Shown piece by piece: positions 53,345 to 63,511 of a stretch of 64,000 nt of DNA. The stretch is from Halostella limicola (lineage in GTDB: Archaea; Halobacteriota; Halobacteria; Halobacteriales; Natronoarchaeaceae), in contig NZ_RCDI01000003.1 of the NCBI RefSeq assembly GCF_003675875.1, positions 496,001 to 560,000 of the forward strand. Reading direction: 5' to 3'. The notes beneath the pieces are model-generated. The model saw only the letters and a list, made by a program, of their open reading frames with translations, was not told the origin of the DNA and searched no databases. The position numbers and the translations under genes are program-made. Position 1 is the stretch's first letter; each line of letters opens with the position of its first letter.

Positions 53345-54732
53345 CGGGGAGCGGTCTTCGCGCCCAGGCGAGAGACCTGCTGAACCGCGACGTTGGGCTC
53401 GTGCTGGCGGTGCTCGGCGGCATATATCTCGCGTACATCCTCGCCGGAGTCGCCTTCGGATTCGGCCTCCGCGGCCAGCTCAACTCGATAGCGAATCTCA
53501 CCTTCTACGTCGCAGTGTTCGGCATGCTGGCGCTCGCGCTGAACCTCCACTGGGGGTACACCGGCCTGTTCAACATCGGCGTCATCGGGTTCATGGGGAT
53601 CGGCGTCTACGTGACGGCGATCTTCGCCAAGCCGCCCGCGGCGCAGGGCGGGGCGGCGCAGGTCGGCGGGTTCGGCCTGCCGCTCGGCGTGGCTGCCGTC
53701 CTCGGCGTCCTCGGGGCCGCGCTGTTCGGCCTCCTCGTCGGTCTGCCGGCGCTGCGCCTCAGGGCGGACTACCTCGCGATCGTCACGATCGCGTTCTCGG
53801 AGATCATGCGGTTCACCTTCATGTCGGGCACGTTCCAGACGTTCGACGTGCCGGACACCGTCGATCTCACCGTCGCGGGGGTGACCCTGTTCAGCTACGA
53901 CCCGGCCGCCGATACGGTCGGACTCGGCGGCGGACGGGGGCTCATCCTCAACTACGCGGATCCCCTGGAAGCGCTGTTGAAGACGCTGTTCCTCTGGGAT
54001 CCCTACCTCGCGCTGGTGGATATCGTCGCCGTCGCGATCCCGAACAATCCCAAGCCAGTGGTCGACGGCCTCGTCTACGGACTGGTGCTGCTCGGCGTCG
54101 TCGGCCTCTACTACTGGCTGCTCACGTGGACCGGGGAGTCGCCGTTCGGGCGCGTCCTCAAGGCGATCCGCGAGGACGAGGACGTCGCGAACTCGCTCGG
54201 GAAAGACACCAACATGTTCAAGCTGAAGTCGTTCGTCCTCGGCTGCGCGCTGATGGGCTTTGCCGGGGTCCTCTGGTACGCCGGCCGCGGGAGCATCACG
54301 CCCCCGTCGTTCCGGCCCAACATCACGTTCTTCGTCTGGATCGCGCTGATCATCGGCGGCGCGGGGTCGAACACGGGAAGCGTCCTCGGCGGCGCTGTCT
54401 TCGCGGCGCTGCTGTACGAGGGGCCGCGGTACTTCAAGAACCTCGTCGAGGCGGCGGTTGACATCCCGGACGGCCCCGGGAGCTTCGGCCAGGCGATGGC
54501 TCCGCTGGGCGCCTCGCTCGACCCGGTGCCGTTCCTGGTGTACACGCTGAATAGCATCAGCCAACTCCGACTCGTGATCATGGGTCTCGTGCTGATCTGG
54601 CTGATGCACAACCGCCCCGAGGGGATGCTCGGTCACCGCAAGGAGATCGCCGCCAGCGTCGATCTCTCGCGCCCCGACCGCGGCGGGCCGGACGAGGACG
54701 TCGCGGTGGCCGACGGGGGTGAGCGGCGATGA
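53341..54732 (+). CDS. livM: Branched-chain amino acid type ABC permease LivM
   Basis: 463 residues. Landmarks: ALNLHWGYTGLFNIGVIGFMGIG, LRADYLAIVTIAFSEIMRF and the cytoplasmic loop FGRVLKAIREDEDVANSLGKDT that contacts the ATPases. Longer than bacterial LivM through extra loops between helices. Overlaps livH and livG by 4 bp each. Confidence 0.92.
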   Translation: MTGSGLRAQARDLLNRDVGLVLAVLGGIYLAYILAGVAFGFGLRGQLNSIANLTFYVAVFGMLALALNLHWGYTGLFNIGVIGFMGIGVYVTAIFAKPPAAQGGAAQVGGFGLPLGVAAVLGVLGAALFGLLVGLPALRLRADYLAIVTIAFSEIMRFTFMSGTFQTFDVPDTVDLTVAGVTLFSYDPAADTVGLGGGRGLILNYADPLEALLKTLFLWDPYLALVDIVAVAIPNNPKPVVDGLVYGLVLLGVVGLYYWLLTWTGESPFGRVLKAIREDEDVANSLGKDTNMFKLKSFVLGCALMGFAGVLWYAGRGSITPPSFRPNITFFVWIALIIGGAGSNTGSVLGGAVFAALLYEGPRYFKNLVEAAVDIPDGPGSFGQAMAPLGASLDPVPFLVYTLNSISQLRLVIMGLVLIWLMHNRPEGMLGHRKEIAASVDLSRPDRGGPDEDVAVADGGERR

Positions 54733-55562
54733 GCGAAGTCACGGAGTCCCCAGACGAAGCGGCGGTCGAGGCCGACCGGTCCGCGGAGCGCGACCGATAC
54801 CCCCTGCAGGTGCAGAACCTCCAGAAGACGTTCGGCGGCATCAACGCCGTCGACGACGTCTCGTTCCAGGTCGCGGAGGGGACGCTGACGGGACTGATCG
54901 GTCCGAACGGCGCCGGCAAGTCGACGACGTTCAACCTCATCACGGGGATGCACGACCCCGACCGGGGGACCGTACGGTTCAACGGACAGGACATCACCGG
55001 TCTCGCTCCCCACGAGATCGCGAACCGCGGGCTCGTCAGGACGTTCCAGATCGCCCGCGAACTGGAGGAGATGACCGTGCTTGAGAACATGATGCTCGCG
55101 CCGAAGGCCCAGCGCGGCGAGAAGCTCTGGCGGTCCCTCACTCCCGGCGTCCGCGACGACGTCAAGCGTCAGGAGCGGGAGCTGCTCGACCGCGTCTGGG
55201 AGGTGCTCGACTTCTTCGAGATCGATCACCTCGCGGAGGAGTACGCGGGGAACCTCTCGGGCGGCCAGCGGAAGCTGCTGGAGATGGCCCGCGCGCTGCT
55301 GACCGACCCCGACATGCTCCTGCTCGACGAGCCGTTCGCGGGCGTCAACCCGTCGCTCGAGAAGCGGCTGCTCGAACACGTCCACGAGCTCCGGAAGGAC
55401 GGGTACACCTTCCTCATCGTCGAGCACGACATGGACCTCATCATGAACAACTGCGAGCGAGTGATCGTCATGCACCAGGGGAAGATACTGATGGAGGGAA
55501 CGCCGGCGGAGGTCAAGTCGAGCGAGGACGTCATCGAGGCGTACCTCGGAGGTGAGGTCTGA
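54729..55562 (+). CDS. livG: ABC transporter ATPase LivG
   Basis: 277 residues. Walker A GPNGAGKSTTFNL, signature LSGGQRKLLEMARAL, Walker B MLLLDEPFAGVNPS, switch IVEHDMDLI, and the LivG-typical RGLVRTFQIARELEEMTVLENM. Its stop and the livF start share one base (TGATG). Confidence 0.94.
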   Translation: MSEVTESPDEAAVEADRSAERDRYPLQVQNLQKTFGGINAVDDVSFQVAEGTLTGLIGPNGAGKSTTFNLITGMHDPDRGTVRFNGQDITGLAPHEIANRGLVRTFQIARELEEMTVLENMMLAPKAQRGEKLWRSLTPGVRDDVKRQERELLDRVWEVLDFFEIDHLAEEYAGNLSGGQRKLLEMARALLTDPDMLLLDEPFAGVNPSLEKRLLEHVHELRKDGYTFLIVEHDMDLIMNNCERVIVMHQGKILMEGTPAEVKSSEDVIEAYLGGEV

Positions 55563-56266
55563 TGGCCCTGCTCGAAGTCCGTAACCTGGACGCCGGTTAC
55601 GGCGACCTCCAGATCCTCTCCGACGTGGACTTAGACGTCGCGGAGGAGGAGTACGTCACCATCGTCGGCCCCAACGGTGCGGGCAAGTCCACGGTGATGA
55701 AGTCCGTCTTCGGCCTGACGAGCCACATGGGCGGCACTGTGACGTTCGCGGGCGAGGACATCACCGCCGCCCCGCCGGAGGACATCATCCACAAGGGGCT
55801 CGGCTACGTGCCGCAGAACGACAACGTGTTCGCGGCGCTCTCGGTCCAGGAGAACCTGGAGATGGGCGCGTACATCCTCGACGAGGTGCCCGAGGAGTCG
55901 CTTCGGATGGTGTACGACCGCTTCCCCATCCTCGAGGAGCGCAAGGACCAGAAGGCCGGCACGATGAGCGGCGGACAGCAGCAGATGCTCGCCATGGGGC
56001 GTGCCCTGATGCTCGACCCCGACCTCCTGTTGCTCGACGAACCGAGCGCCGGCCTCGCGCCGGACCTCGTCGACGAGATGTTCGACAAGGTCGACGAGAT
56101 CAACGAGGCGGGCACCGCGATCCTCATGGTCGAGCAGAACGCCAAGGAGGCGCTCCGGCGCTGCGACCGCGGCTACGTGCTCGCGAACGGCGAGAACAAG
56201 TTCGTCGACAGCGGCACCGCGCTCCTGAACGACCAGGAGGTCCGCCAGGAGTTCCTCGGCGGGTAG
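55562..56266 (+). CDS. livF: ABC transporter ATPase LivF
   Basis: 234 residues. Walker A GPNGAGKSTVMK, signature MSGGQQQMLAMGRAL, Walker B LLLLDEPSAGLAPD, and MVEQNAKEALRRCDRGYVLANG as in LivF. Last gene of the operon, ending 115 bp before the convergent livK end. Confidence 0.94.
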   Translation: MALLEVRNLDAGYGDLQILSDVDLDVAEEEYVTIVGPNGAGKSTVMKSVFGLTSHMGGTVTFAGEDITAAPPEDIIHKGLGYVPQNDNVFAALSVQENLEMGAYILDEVPEESLRMVYDRFPILEERKDQKAGTMSGGQQQMLAMGRALMLDPDLLLLDEPSAGLAPDLVDEMFDKVDEINEAGTAILMVEQNAKEALRRCDRGYVLANGENKFVDSGTALLNDQEVRQEFLGG

Positions 56267-56380
56267 CGTCCCTCTTCCGTCGAGGCCGTCTTTCGGTCGG
56301 CGCATCGTTGACGCGGACCGCGATCCGACCCGACGGTAGGAACCGTCGAACGAGGCGGCAAAAAACGTCGCTCGGCCGCG

Positions 56381-57697
<1,317 letters not shown>

Positions 57698-57768
57698 ACA
57701 GAGTCATATTCAACGCTGTCTTATAAGTGTGACTGCTGTAGCGACCCTCCCCACCGGCGCGGCCGGGG

Positions 57769-58335
57769 TCAGACTTCCCGGCACTCGGTACAGACCAGCT
57801 GACCGTTGTACTCCCGGAGCGTGTCCGCCAGCGCGCCGCAGGTCTCGCAGACGCTCTGGTCGGAGTACTCCTCGCCGTTCGACCCGGCCGCGATGCGGCT
57901 GTCATGCTGGTTCTCGGCCGACGAGGTGGCCCGCGTCGGGTCCTCCGGGCGGCGGAACGACGCCGCGGCGGCGATGACGTCGCGCTCGCTCAGGACGCCG
58001 ACGATCTCCCCGTTTTCCGTCGCCACGAGTCGGCGGACGTTCTCCCGCGACATCTTCCCGGCCGCGGTCCGGAGCGCCTGGTTCGGCGAGACGGTGAGGA
58101 CGGGTTCGGACATCACGGAGGCCACGGTCAGCTCGCCGGGGGTCGCCTCGTCGGCGACGACGCCGAGGACGTCCCACTCCGTGAGGATGCCGACGGGGTC
58201 GCTCCCCCGGAGAACGACCACGAACCCCGTCTCCTCCTCGCGCATCAGTTCGACGACGTCGAGGACGGTGTCCGATTCGCTGACGCCGACGTACTCTCTG
58301 GTCATCACGTCTCGAATCGTCACGTCGCTCTCCAT
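57769..58335 (-). CDS. CBS-pair protein with C-terminal zinc ribbon
   Basis: 188 residues. Two CBS motifs: TIRDVMTREYVGVSESDTVLDV with GILTEWDVLGVV, and TVASVMSEPVLTVSPNQALRTA with GVLSERDVIAAA. A Ser/Asn/Arg linker leads to VCETCGALADTLREYNGQLVCTEC, a four-cysteine zinc ribbon. CBS pairs bind adenine nucleotides. Probably a regulatory or energy-sensing protein; partner unknown. Confidence 0.88.
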   Translation of the reverse strand: MESDVTIRDVMTREYVGVSESDTVLDVVELMREEETGFVVVLRGSDPVGILTEWDVLGVVADEATPGELTVASVMSEPVLTVSPNQALRTAAGKMSRENVRRLVATENGEIVGVLSERDVIAAAASFRRPEDPTRATSSAENQHDSRIAAGSNGEEYSDQSVCETCGALADTLREYNGQLVCTECREV

Positions 58336-58521
58336 ATGCGAACTGTTACCACGACCGGTCTAAAATCTACCCCCGCTACCTTTATGCGATTCTGCGTCGA
58401 AGTTCCGCGATCGAAGGCGATTCGGGGCGGAGCGGCGCCACGCCGCGGACGGCGTCGCGGGGGACTACTGGCGGCAGTGCTGGGGACGTCAGGTCACGGA
58501 GAAAGGAGCGTCGGGGAGCGA

Positions 58522-58842
58522 TCAGGCCGGGTTCTTGCCGGGGTCGTCGCCCTTCGGGTGGTACTCCCAGAAGCCGCCGGCGCGCATCGCGCGGCCGACG
58601 CCCTTGTGGAACGAGACGATGTCCTCGAACTCGTCTTCCTCGACGTGTTCGAAGACGTCCGCGACGCTGACGACGCGGCGGTGGTTCAGGCGGAGCGGTT
58701 CGTCGGCGTGTTCCTCGACGAACTCGTCGACGTCGAGCGGGAAGTCCTCCTCGTCGTCGAGTTTCTTCGCGAGGATGGCCATCCCGTACTTCCGCATCCC
58801 TTCGCTGCCCTTCTCGTCGTCGGGGTCGTGCGGCCAGTCCAT
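58522..58842 (-). CDS. DUF5785 family protein
   Basis: 106 residues from the ATG at 58842 (MDWPHDPDDEKGSEGMRKYG). The body MAILAKKLDDEEDFPLDVDEFVEEHADEPLRLNHRRVVSV and end GRAMRAGGFWEYHPKG match the haloarchaeal DUF5785 family. Function unknown. A single gene, 103 bp before the CoA-transferase end. Confidence 0.8.
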   Translation of the reverse strand: MDWPHDPDDEKGSEGMRKYGMAILAKKLDDEEDFPLDVDEFVEEHADEPLRLNHRRVVSVADVFEHVEEDEFEDIVSFHKGVGRAMRAGGFWEYHPKGDDPGKNPA

Positions 58843-58945
58843 ACGGTGGTGTGTGAACGGGCGGCGCAAAAGGATTTCCATACCGACGGTCGCGCCCCCC
58901 CGGCGGCGCTTGCCCCGTCGGCGACTCACCGCTCAGCCCCGCCGC

Positions 58946-60112
58946 TCAGTCGTCGCCCGGCGTCGAGGTCCGCCGGAGGATCTCGTCGCGGTGCTCGTCG
59001 AGCAGCGGCGCGCGACCGTCGGGCGCCGGCGGCGTCTCGGTCATCTTGATCGGCGACCCGGCGACGGTGACCCGCTCGTCGGCGCCGGGCTGCTCCACGT
59101 CGACGAGCATCTCCCGGTCGCGGACGTGCGGGTCCGCGAAGATGTCGGCCGTGTTCTGCACGGGCGCGACCGGGATGCCGTCGAGGGCGTCGACGACCGC
59201 GTCGGTCGTCCGCTCGGCGGTCCACGCGGCGATCGTCTTACGGAGGTCGTCGCGGTTTCGCAGGCGACTGCCCGGGTCCGGGTAGTCGGCCGCCAGGTCC
59301 GGACGGTCCATCGACTCGCAGAGCGACTCCCAGTGGTTGTCCCCGAACGCCGCGACGACGACGTGACCGTCGGCCGTCTCGAAGGCGTTGTACGGAAACA
59401 GCGTCGGGTGGGAGTTGCCCTGCCGCGTCGGCGACTCCCCGGTGTAGGAGTACTGGTACACCGTCCGCTCGCACAGCGAGACGATGGCGTCGTACATCCC
59501 GGTGTCGACGAACTGCCCCTCGCCCGTGCGCTCGCGGTGGTGGACGGCGGCGAGGATCCCGACCGCGTTCAGCGCCGCGGTGAACAGGTCGCCGATGCCC
59601 GGCCCGACCTTCGTCGGCGGGCCGTCCTCCCGCCCGGTGATCTCCATGACGCCCCCGAGCGCCTGCGCGACGAGGTCGAACGAGGGCTGGCCCTGCCGGT
59701 GGGTCTCCCCCGTGCGCGGGTCACCGAAGCCGCGGATGGCGCTGTAGATTATCTCGGGATTCCGCTTCTTCAGCGTCTCGTAGCCCAGGTCGAACTTCTC
59801 CATCGTCCCCGCGCGGTAGTTCTCCACGACGACGTCCGCGCGCTCGACTAGATCGAGGAAGGCCTCGCGGTCCTCGTCCGCGCCGAGGTCGAGCTCCAGA
59901 CTCCGCTTCCCGCGGTTGACGCTCTGGAAGTAGCCGCCGTAGGCCTCCTCCTCGGGGTCCTCGGCGAACGGCGGGTTCGACCGGATGAGGTCGCCGCCGG
60001 GCCGTTCGATCTTTACCACGTCCGCGCCCATGTCCGCGAGCAACATCGTGCAGTACGGTCCGGCGAGCACCTGCGTCAGGTCCAGCACGCGCAGGTCGTC
60101 GAGCGCTCCCAT
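58946..60112 (-). CDS. Class III CoA transferase (probable succinyl-CoA:mesaconate CoA transferase)
   Basis: 388 residues. CaiB/BaiF-type start VLDLTQVLAGPYCTMLLADMGADVVKIE, catalytic aspartate Asp175 in PGIGDLFTAAL, and RTGEGQFVDTGMYDA. Members swap CoA between acids. It is divergent from the mutase/ammonia-lyase/hydratase genes of the methylaspartate cycle, in which mesaconate must be activated to mesaconyl-CoA. I therefore assign that role by context, not by residues. Confidence 0.85.
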   Translation of the reverse strand: MGALDDLRVLDLTQVLAGPYCTMLLADMGADVVKIERPGGDLIRSNPPFAEDPEEEAYGGYFQSVNRGKRSLELDLGADEDREAFLDLVERADVVVENYRAGTMEKFDLGYETLKKRNPEIIYSAIRGFGDPRTGETHRQGQPSFDLVAQALGGVMEITGREDGPPTKVGPGIGDLFTAALNAVGILAAVHHRERTGEGQFVDTGMYDAIVSLCERTVYQYSYTGESPTRQGNSHPTLFPYNAFETADGHVVVAAFGDNHWESLCESMDRPDLAADYPDPGSRLRNRDDLRKTIAAWTAERTTDAVVDALDGIPVAPVQNTADIFADPHVRDREMLVDVEQPGADERVTVAGSPIKMTETPPAPDGRAPLLDEHRDEILRRTSTPGDD

Positions 60113-60148
60113 GTCCTCCCTTCTGACGGGGGGTGGGAAAAAACTTGG

Positions 60149-60154
60149 TTATAG
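60149..60154 (-). promoter_or_regulatory. TATA box of the CoA transferase gene
   Basis: On the minus strand CTATAA is about 39 bp before the ATG at 60112, giving a leader of roughly 10-15 nt. Confidence 0.4.
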
Positions 60155-60187
60155 ATCGTTACCTTTGTGGTTCCTTCTCACACGCAT

Positions 60188-60230
60188 ATGAAAAGGCCAT
60201 TAAGGAATATTATCATGAAAAACCATTAGG
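60188..60230. promoter_or_regulatory. Two imperfect direct repeats in the methylaspartate-cycle divergent promoter
   Basis: ATGAAAAGGCCATTAAGG (60188-60205) and ATGAAAAACCATTAGG (60215-60230) are imperfect copies offset by 27 bp. They lie just upstream of the TATA-like TTTAATG at 60231-60237 for the mutase genes. Direct repeats spaced by two to three helical turns suit an activator or repressor acting on both divergent units. Confidence 0.45.
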
Positions 60231-60266
60231 TTTAATGCTCCCCCGCTGGTCCGTGGTGGTACCGAC

Positions 60267-60704
60267 ATGGCCAAGACAGTCATCCTCGGCGTTATCGGGT
60301 CGGATGCCCACGTCGTCGGCATCACGATCCTCGAACAGACGTTGGACGCGGCCGGATTCGACGTCGTCAATCTCGGCGTTCAGACCTCCCAGGAGGAGTT
60401 CGTCAGCGCGGCGAACGCCCACGACGCCGAGGCTGTACTGGTCTCTTCGCTCTACGGGCACGCCGAGCAGGACTGCCGGGGGTTCCACGAGACCCTCGCG
60501 GAAGCCGAGGTCGACGCGCTCACCTACATCGGCGGCAACCTCGCGGTCGGGCAGGACGACTTCGAGGAGACGCGCGAGAAGTTCCGCCGCTTCGGCTTCG
60601 ACCGGGTCTTCGACTCGGAGACCGACCCCGAGCAGGCCATCGCCGCCCTGCGACAGGACCTCGGTCACCGGACGTCGGAGACGGACGAGCGGGTCAGCGC
60701 GTAG
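60267..60704 (+). CDS. glmS: Methylaspartate (glutamate) mutase, B12-binding subunit S
   Basis: 145 residues. Cobalamin-binding fold with the His-on ligand motif DxHxxG (Asp13, His15, Gly18), then VLVSSLYGH and YIGGNLAVG. With subunit E it rearranges glutamate to (2S,3S)-3-methylaspartate using adenosylcobalamin. First gene of the cycle operon. It is 6 bp upstream of subunit E. Confidence 0.94.
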   Translation: MAKTVILGVIGSDAHVVGITILEQTLDAAGFDVVNLGVQTSQEEFVSAANAHDAEAVLVSSLYGHAEQDCRGFHETLAEAEVDALTYIGGNLAVGQDDFEETREKFRRFGFDRVFDSETDPEQAIAALRQDLGHRTSETDERVSA

Positions 60705-60710
60705 CTCCTC

Positions 60711-62153
60711 ATGATACGCGACGAACGCCTCCCCTCCGACGAGTTGCAACGCATCGACGAGCGCGTCCGGGGCGACTGGCCGACGGGCGACGACGTGGAC
60801 TTCGAGGAAGCGGTCGCCTTCCACGAGTCGCTCCCGGAGAGCAAGCGGTTCGCCCACGTGCTGGAGACGGCCGACCGGCCGCTGCTCCAGCCGCGGGCCG
60901 GCGTGCCGCGCCTCGACGACCAGATCGAACTGCTCCGGCACCTCGAGCAACACGGCCTCGCCGACCTGCTGCCGACGACCATCGACTCGTACACGCGCGA
61001 CAACGAGTACGAGAAGGCCCGGCAGGGCCTCGAAGAGGCGCGCGAGTCGGGCGAGGACACCCTCAACGGCTTTCCGGCGGTCAACCACGGCGTCGACGGC
61101 TGCCGCGAGCTGATCGAGGCGCTCGACCGACCGATCGAGGTCCGGCACGGCACGCCCGACGCTCGACTGCTCGCCGCGGTCACGTTCGCGGGCGGGTTCC
61201 AGAGCTTCGAGGGCGGCCCCGTCTCCTACAACATCCCGTACACGAAGGAGGACGACCTCGAGACGACCATCGAGCACTGGCAGTACGTCGACCGCCTCGC
61301 CGGCGCGTACACCGAGCGCGGCGTCCGGATCAACCGCGAGCCGTTCGGCCCCCTGACCGGGACGCTCGTCCCGCCGTGCATCGCCATCGCGGTGATGCTC
61401 GTCGAGGGCCTGCTCGCCGCGACCCAGGGCGTCCGCTCGCTCACGCTCGGCTACGGGCAGGTCGGCAACGTCGTCCAGGACGTCGCCGCCCTCCGCGCGC
61501 TGAAGGACCTCGGCAACGAGTACCTCCCGGACGAGGTCACCGTCACCACGGTCTTCCACGAGTGGATGGGCGGCTTCCCGCCGGACGAGGCCCGCGCAAA
61601 CGGCGTCATCAGCCTCGGCGGCGCGACGGCGGCCATCGCCCAGCCCGACAAGGTCATCACGAAATCCCCCCAGGAGTTCCAGGGCGTTCCCACCAAGGAG
61701 GCGAACGCCGCGGGGCTCCGCACGACGCGACAGCTGATCGACATGCTCATCGAGCAGGACATCGACATCGACGGCATCGACGAGGAACAGGAACTGATCG
61801 AGCGCGCCACGCGCGACCTGATGGACGCGGTGTTTCGTCACGGCGACGGCGACGTCGCCCGCGGGGTCATCCGCGCGTTCGAGTCGGGCGCGCTGGACGT
61901 CCCCTTCGCCCCGAGCGACAGCGCGGCGGGGGACGTCCTCCCGGCGCGCGACGACGACGGCCGGGTCCGCATCTTCACGTTCGCGGACCTGAACGTCGAC
62001 GAGGAGATAAAGGAGATCCACGGCGCGCGGCTCGACGACCGCGCGCGGACCGAGGACCGCGACCGCTCGTTCACGATGGTCGCGGACGACGTGGACGCGA
62101 TAAGCGACGGGAAGCTCATCGGCCGCCCGGGAGGTGAGTCGGATGCGGATTGA
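60711..62153 (+). CDS. glmE: Methylaspartate (glutamate) mutase, catalytic subunit E
   Basis: 480 residues, TIM-barrel subunit that binds glutamate and the S subunit. Recognisable blocks are GRELIEALDRPIEVRHGTPDARLL with the nearby FEGGPVSYNIPYTKE, LTGTLVPPCIAIAVMLVEGLLAATQGVRSLTLGYGQ, and VFHEWMGGFPPDEARANGVISLGG. Length is normal. Its last 11 bp overlap the ammonia-lyase gene. Confidence 0.94.
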   Translation: MIRDERLPSDELQRIDERVRGDWPTGDDVDFEEAVAFHESLPESKRFAHVLETADRPLLQPRAGVPRLDDQIELLRHLEQHGLADLLPTTIDSYTRDNEYEKARQGLEEARESGEDTLNGFPAVNHGVDGCRELIEALDRPIEVRHGTPDARLLAAVTFAGGFQSFEGGPVSYNIPYTKEDDLETTIEHWQYVDRLAGAYTERGVRINREPFGPLTGTLVPPCIAIAVMLVEGLLAATQGVRSLTLGYGQVGNVVQDVAALRALKDLGNEYLPDEVTVTTVFHEWMGGFPPDEARANGVISLGGATAAIAQPDKVITKSPQEFQGVPTKEANAAGLRTTRQLIDMLIEQDIDIDGIDEEQELIERATRDLMDAVFRHGDGDVARGVIRAFESGALDVPFAPSDSAAGDVLPARDDDGRVRIFTFADLNVDEEIKEIHGARLDDRARTEDRDRSFTMVADDVDAISDGKLIGRPGGESDAD

Positions 62154-63414
62154 GGCCGTCCGCGCCGTCCCCGGCGTCTCTGGGTTCTTCTTCGACGACC
62201 AGAAGGCAATCACGGAGGGCGCGACGCAGGACGGGTTCACCTACGAGGGCGACCCCGTCACGCCCGGGTTCGAGCGCATCCGCGAGGCCGGCGAGGCGCT
62301 CACGGTCGACCTCGAACTGTCCGACGGTACGGTTGTCAGCGGCGACTGCGCCGCGGTCCAGTACTCCGGCGCCGGCGGGCGCGACCCGCTGTTCCGCGCG
62401 GAGCGCTATGCCGACGCGATCGAGGGCCGCGTCGCCGACGCGCTGACCGGCCGGACGCCGACGGCGTTCGCCGAGAACGCGTCGGTCGTCGAGGACCTCC
62501 CGCCGGTCGAGAGCGGCGGCGACCGCCTGCACACGGCCCTCAGGTACGGCGTCTCGCAGGCGCTGCTCGCCGCGGCGGCCCACGCGCGAAAGACGACCCG
62601 GACCGAGGTGCTGGCGTCGGCGCTCGGGACGACGCCCGCCGACCGCCCGGTCCCGGTGTTCGGCCAGTCCGGCGACACCCGCTACGAGAACGCCGAGAAG
62701 ATGCTCGTCAAGGGCGTCCCCGTCCTCCCGCACGGACTGTTCAACAGCACGGAGAAGATCGGCGAGGACGGCGAGAAGCTGGTCGAGTACCTCGACTGGC
62801 TGTCGACCCGCGCCGGCGAACTCGGCCCCGAGAGCTACGCGCCGCGGTTCCACGTCGACGTGTACGGCACCTTCGGGCAGGCGTTCGGTCCGCCGTACGA
62901 CCGCGCGGAATTGGCCGACTACTTCGCCGACCTGCGCGAGGCGGCAGCGCCGTACCCCGTGCAGGTCGAGGGGCCGATGGACGCGGGCGGCCGCGAGGAA
63001 CAGATCCGCGAGATGGCGGAACTCCGCGACGGCCTCGCGGACGCCGGCGTCGACGTGGACATCGTGGCCGACGAGTGGTGCAACACCTTCGACGACGTGC
63101 AGGCGTTCGTCGACGCCGGCGCGGCCGATGTCGTGCAGGTGAAGACGCCGGACCTCGGCGGCATCCAGCGCTCCGGTGAGGCCGTCCGCTACTGCGAAGG
63201 GACCGACACCCGCGCCTACCTCGGCGGGACGTGCAACGAGACGGTGACCTCCGCCCGCGCCTGCGCGCACGTCGCCCTCGCGACGGACGCCGCACAGGTC
63301 CTCGCGAAGCCCGGCATGGGCTTCGACGAGGGGTTCATGGTCGTCACCAACGAGATGCGCCGGGCGCTCTCTCGCCGCGGCGGAGTGGGTCGGGAGGTGG
63401 CAGCCGATGACTAG
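62143..63414 (+). CDS. mal: Methylaspartate ammonia-lyase
   Basis: 423 residues, enolase superfamily. Converts 3-methylaspartate to mesaconate and ammonia. Metal and catalytic regions: FHVDVYGTFGQAFG, PVQVEGPMDAG, DIVADEWCNTFDD and VVQVKTPDLGGIQ with the catalytic lysine. ATG at 62143 is preceded 5-6 nt upstream by GGAGGTGA, preferred over the GTG inside that SD. It ends in a gene junction containing an 8-bp inverted repeat and a mini-frame before the next gene. Confidence 0.94.
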   Translation: MRIEAVRAVPGVSGFFFDDQKAITEGATQDGFTYEGDPVTPGFERIREAGEALTVDLELSDGTVVSGDCAAVQYSGAGGRDPLFRAERYADAIEGRVADALTGRTPTAFAENASVVEDLPPVESGGDRLHTALRYGVSQALLAAAAHARKTTRTEVLASALGTTPADRPVPVFGQSGDTRYENAEKMLVKGVPVLPHGLFNSTEKIGEDGEKLVEYLDWLSTRAGELGPESYAPRFHVDVYGTFGQAFGPPYDRAELADYFADLREAAAPYPVQVEGPMDAGGREEQIREMAELRDGLADAGVDVDIVADEWCNTFDDVQAFVDAGAADVVQVKTPDLGGIQRSGEAVRYCEGTDTRAYLGGTCNETVTSARACAHVALATDAAQVLAKPGMGFDEGFMVVTNEMRRALSRRGGVGREVAADD

Positions 63415-63511
63415 CGAGAACGGAGCGTTAGCGACGTTCTCGGAATTGCGAGCGGGGAGTACAGCGACCCGCGAGCGAGGGAATCGCGGTACCGGAGGTG
63501 ACCGCGAATGA
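63407..63511 (+). CDS. Possible 34-residue bridging ORF between mal and the hydratase
   Basis: ATG at 63407 overlaps the mal stop by 8 bp, and its TGA overlaps the ATG of the next gene (ATGA). The frame encodes a 34-residue polar peptide without a known motif. The 5' part contains CGAGAACG (63415-63422) and CGTTCTCG (63435-63442), which pair into an 8-bp stem. It might pass ribosomes between genes, or be a chance frame in GC-rich DNA; I consider chance at least as likely. Confidence 0.2.
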   Translation: MTSENGALATFSELRAGSTATRERGNRGTGGDRE

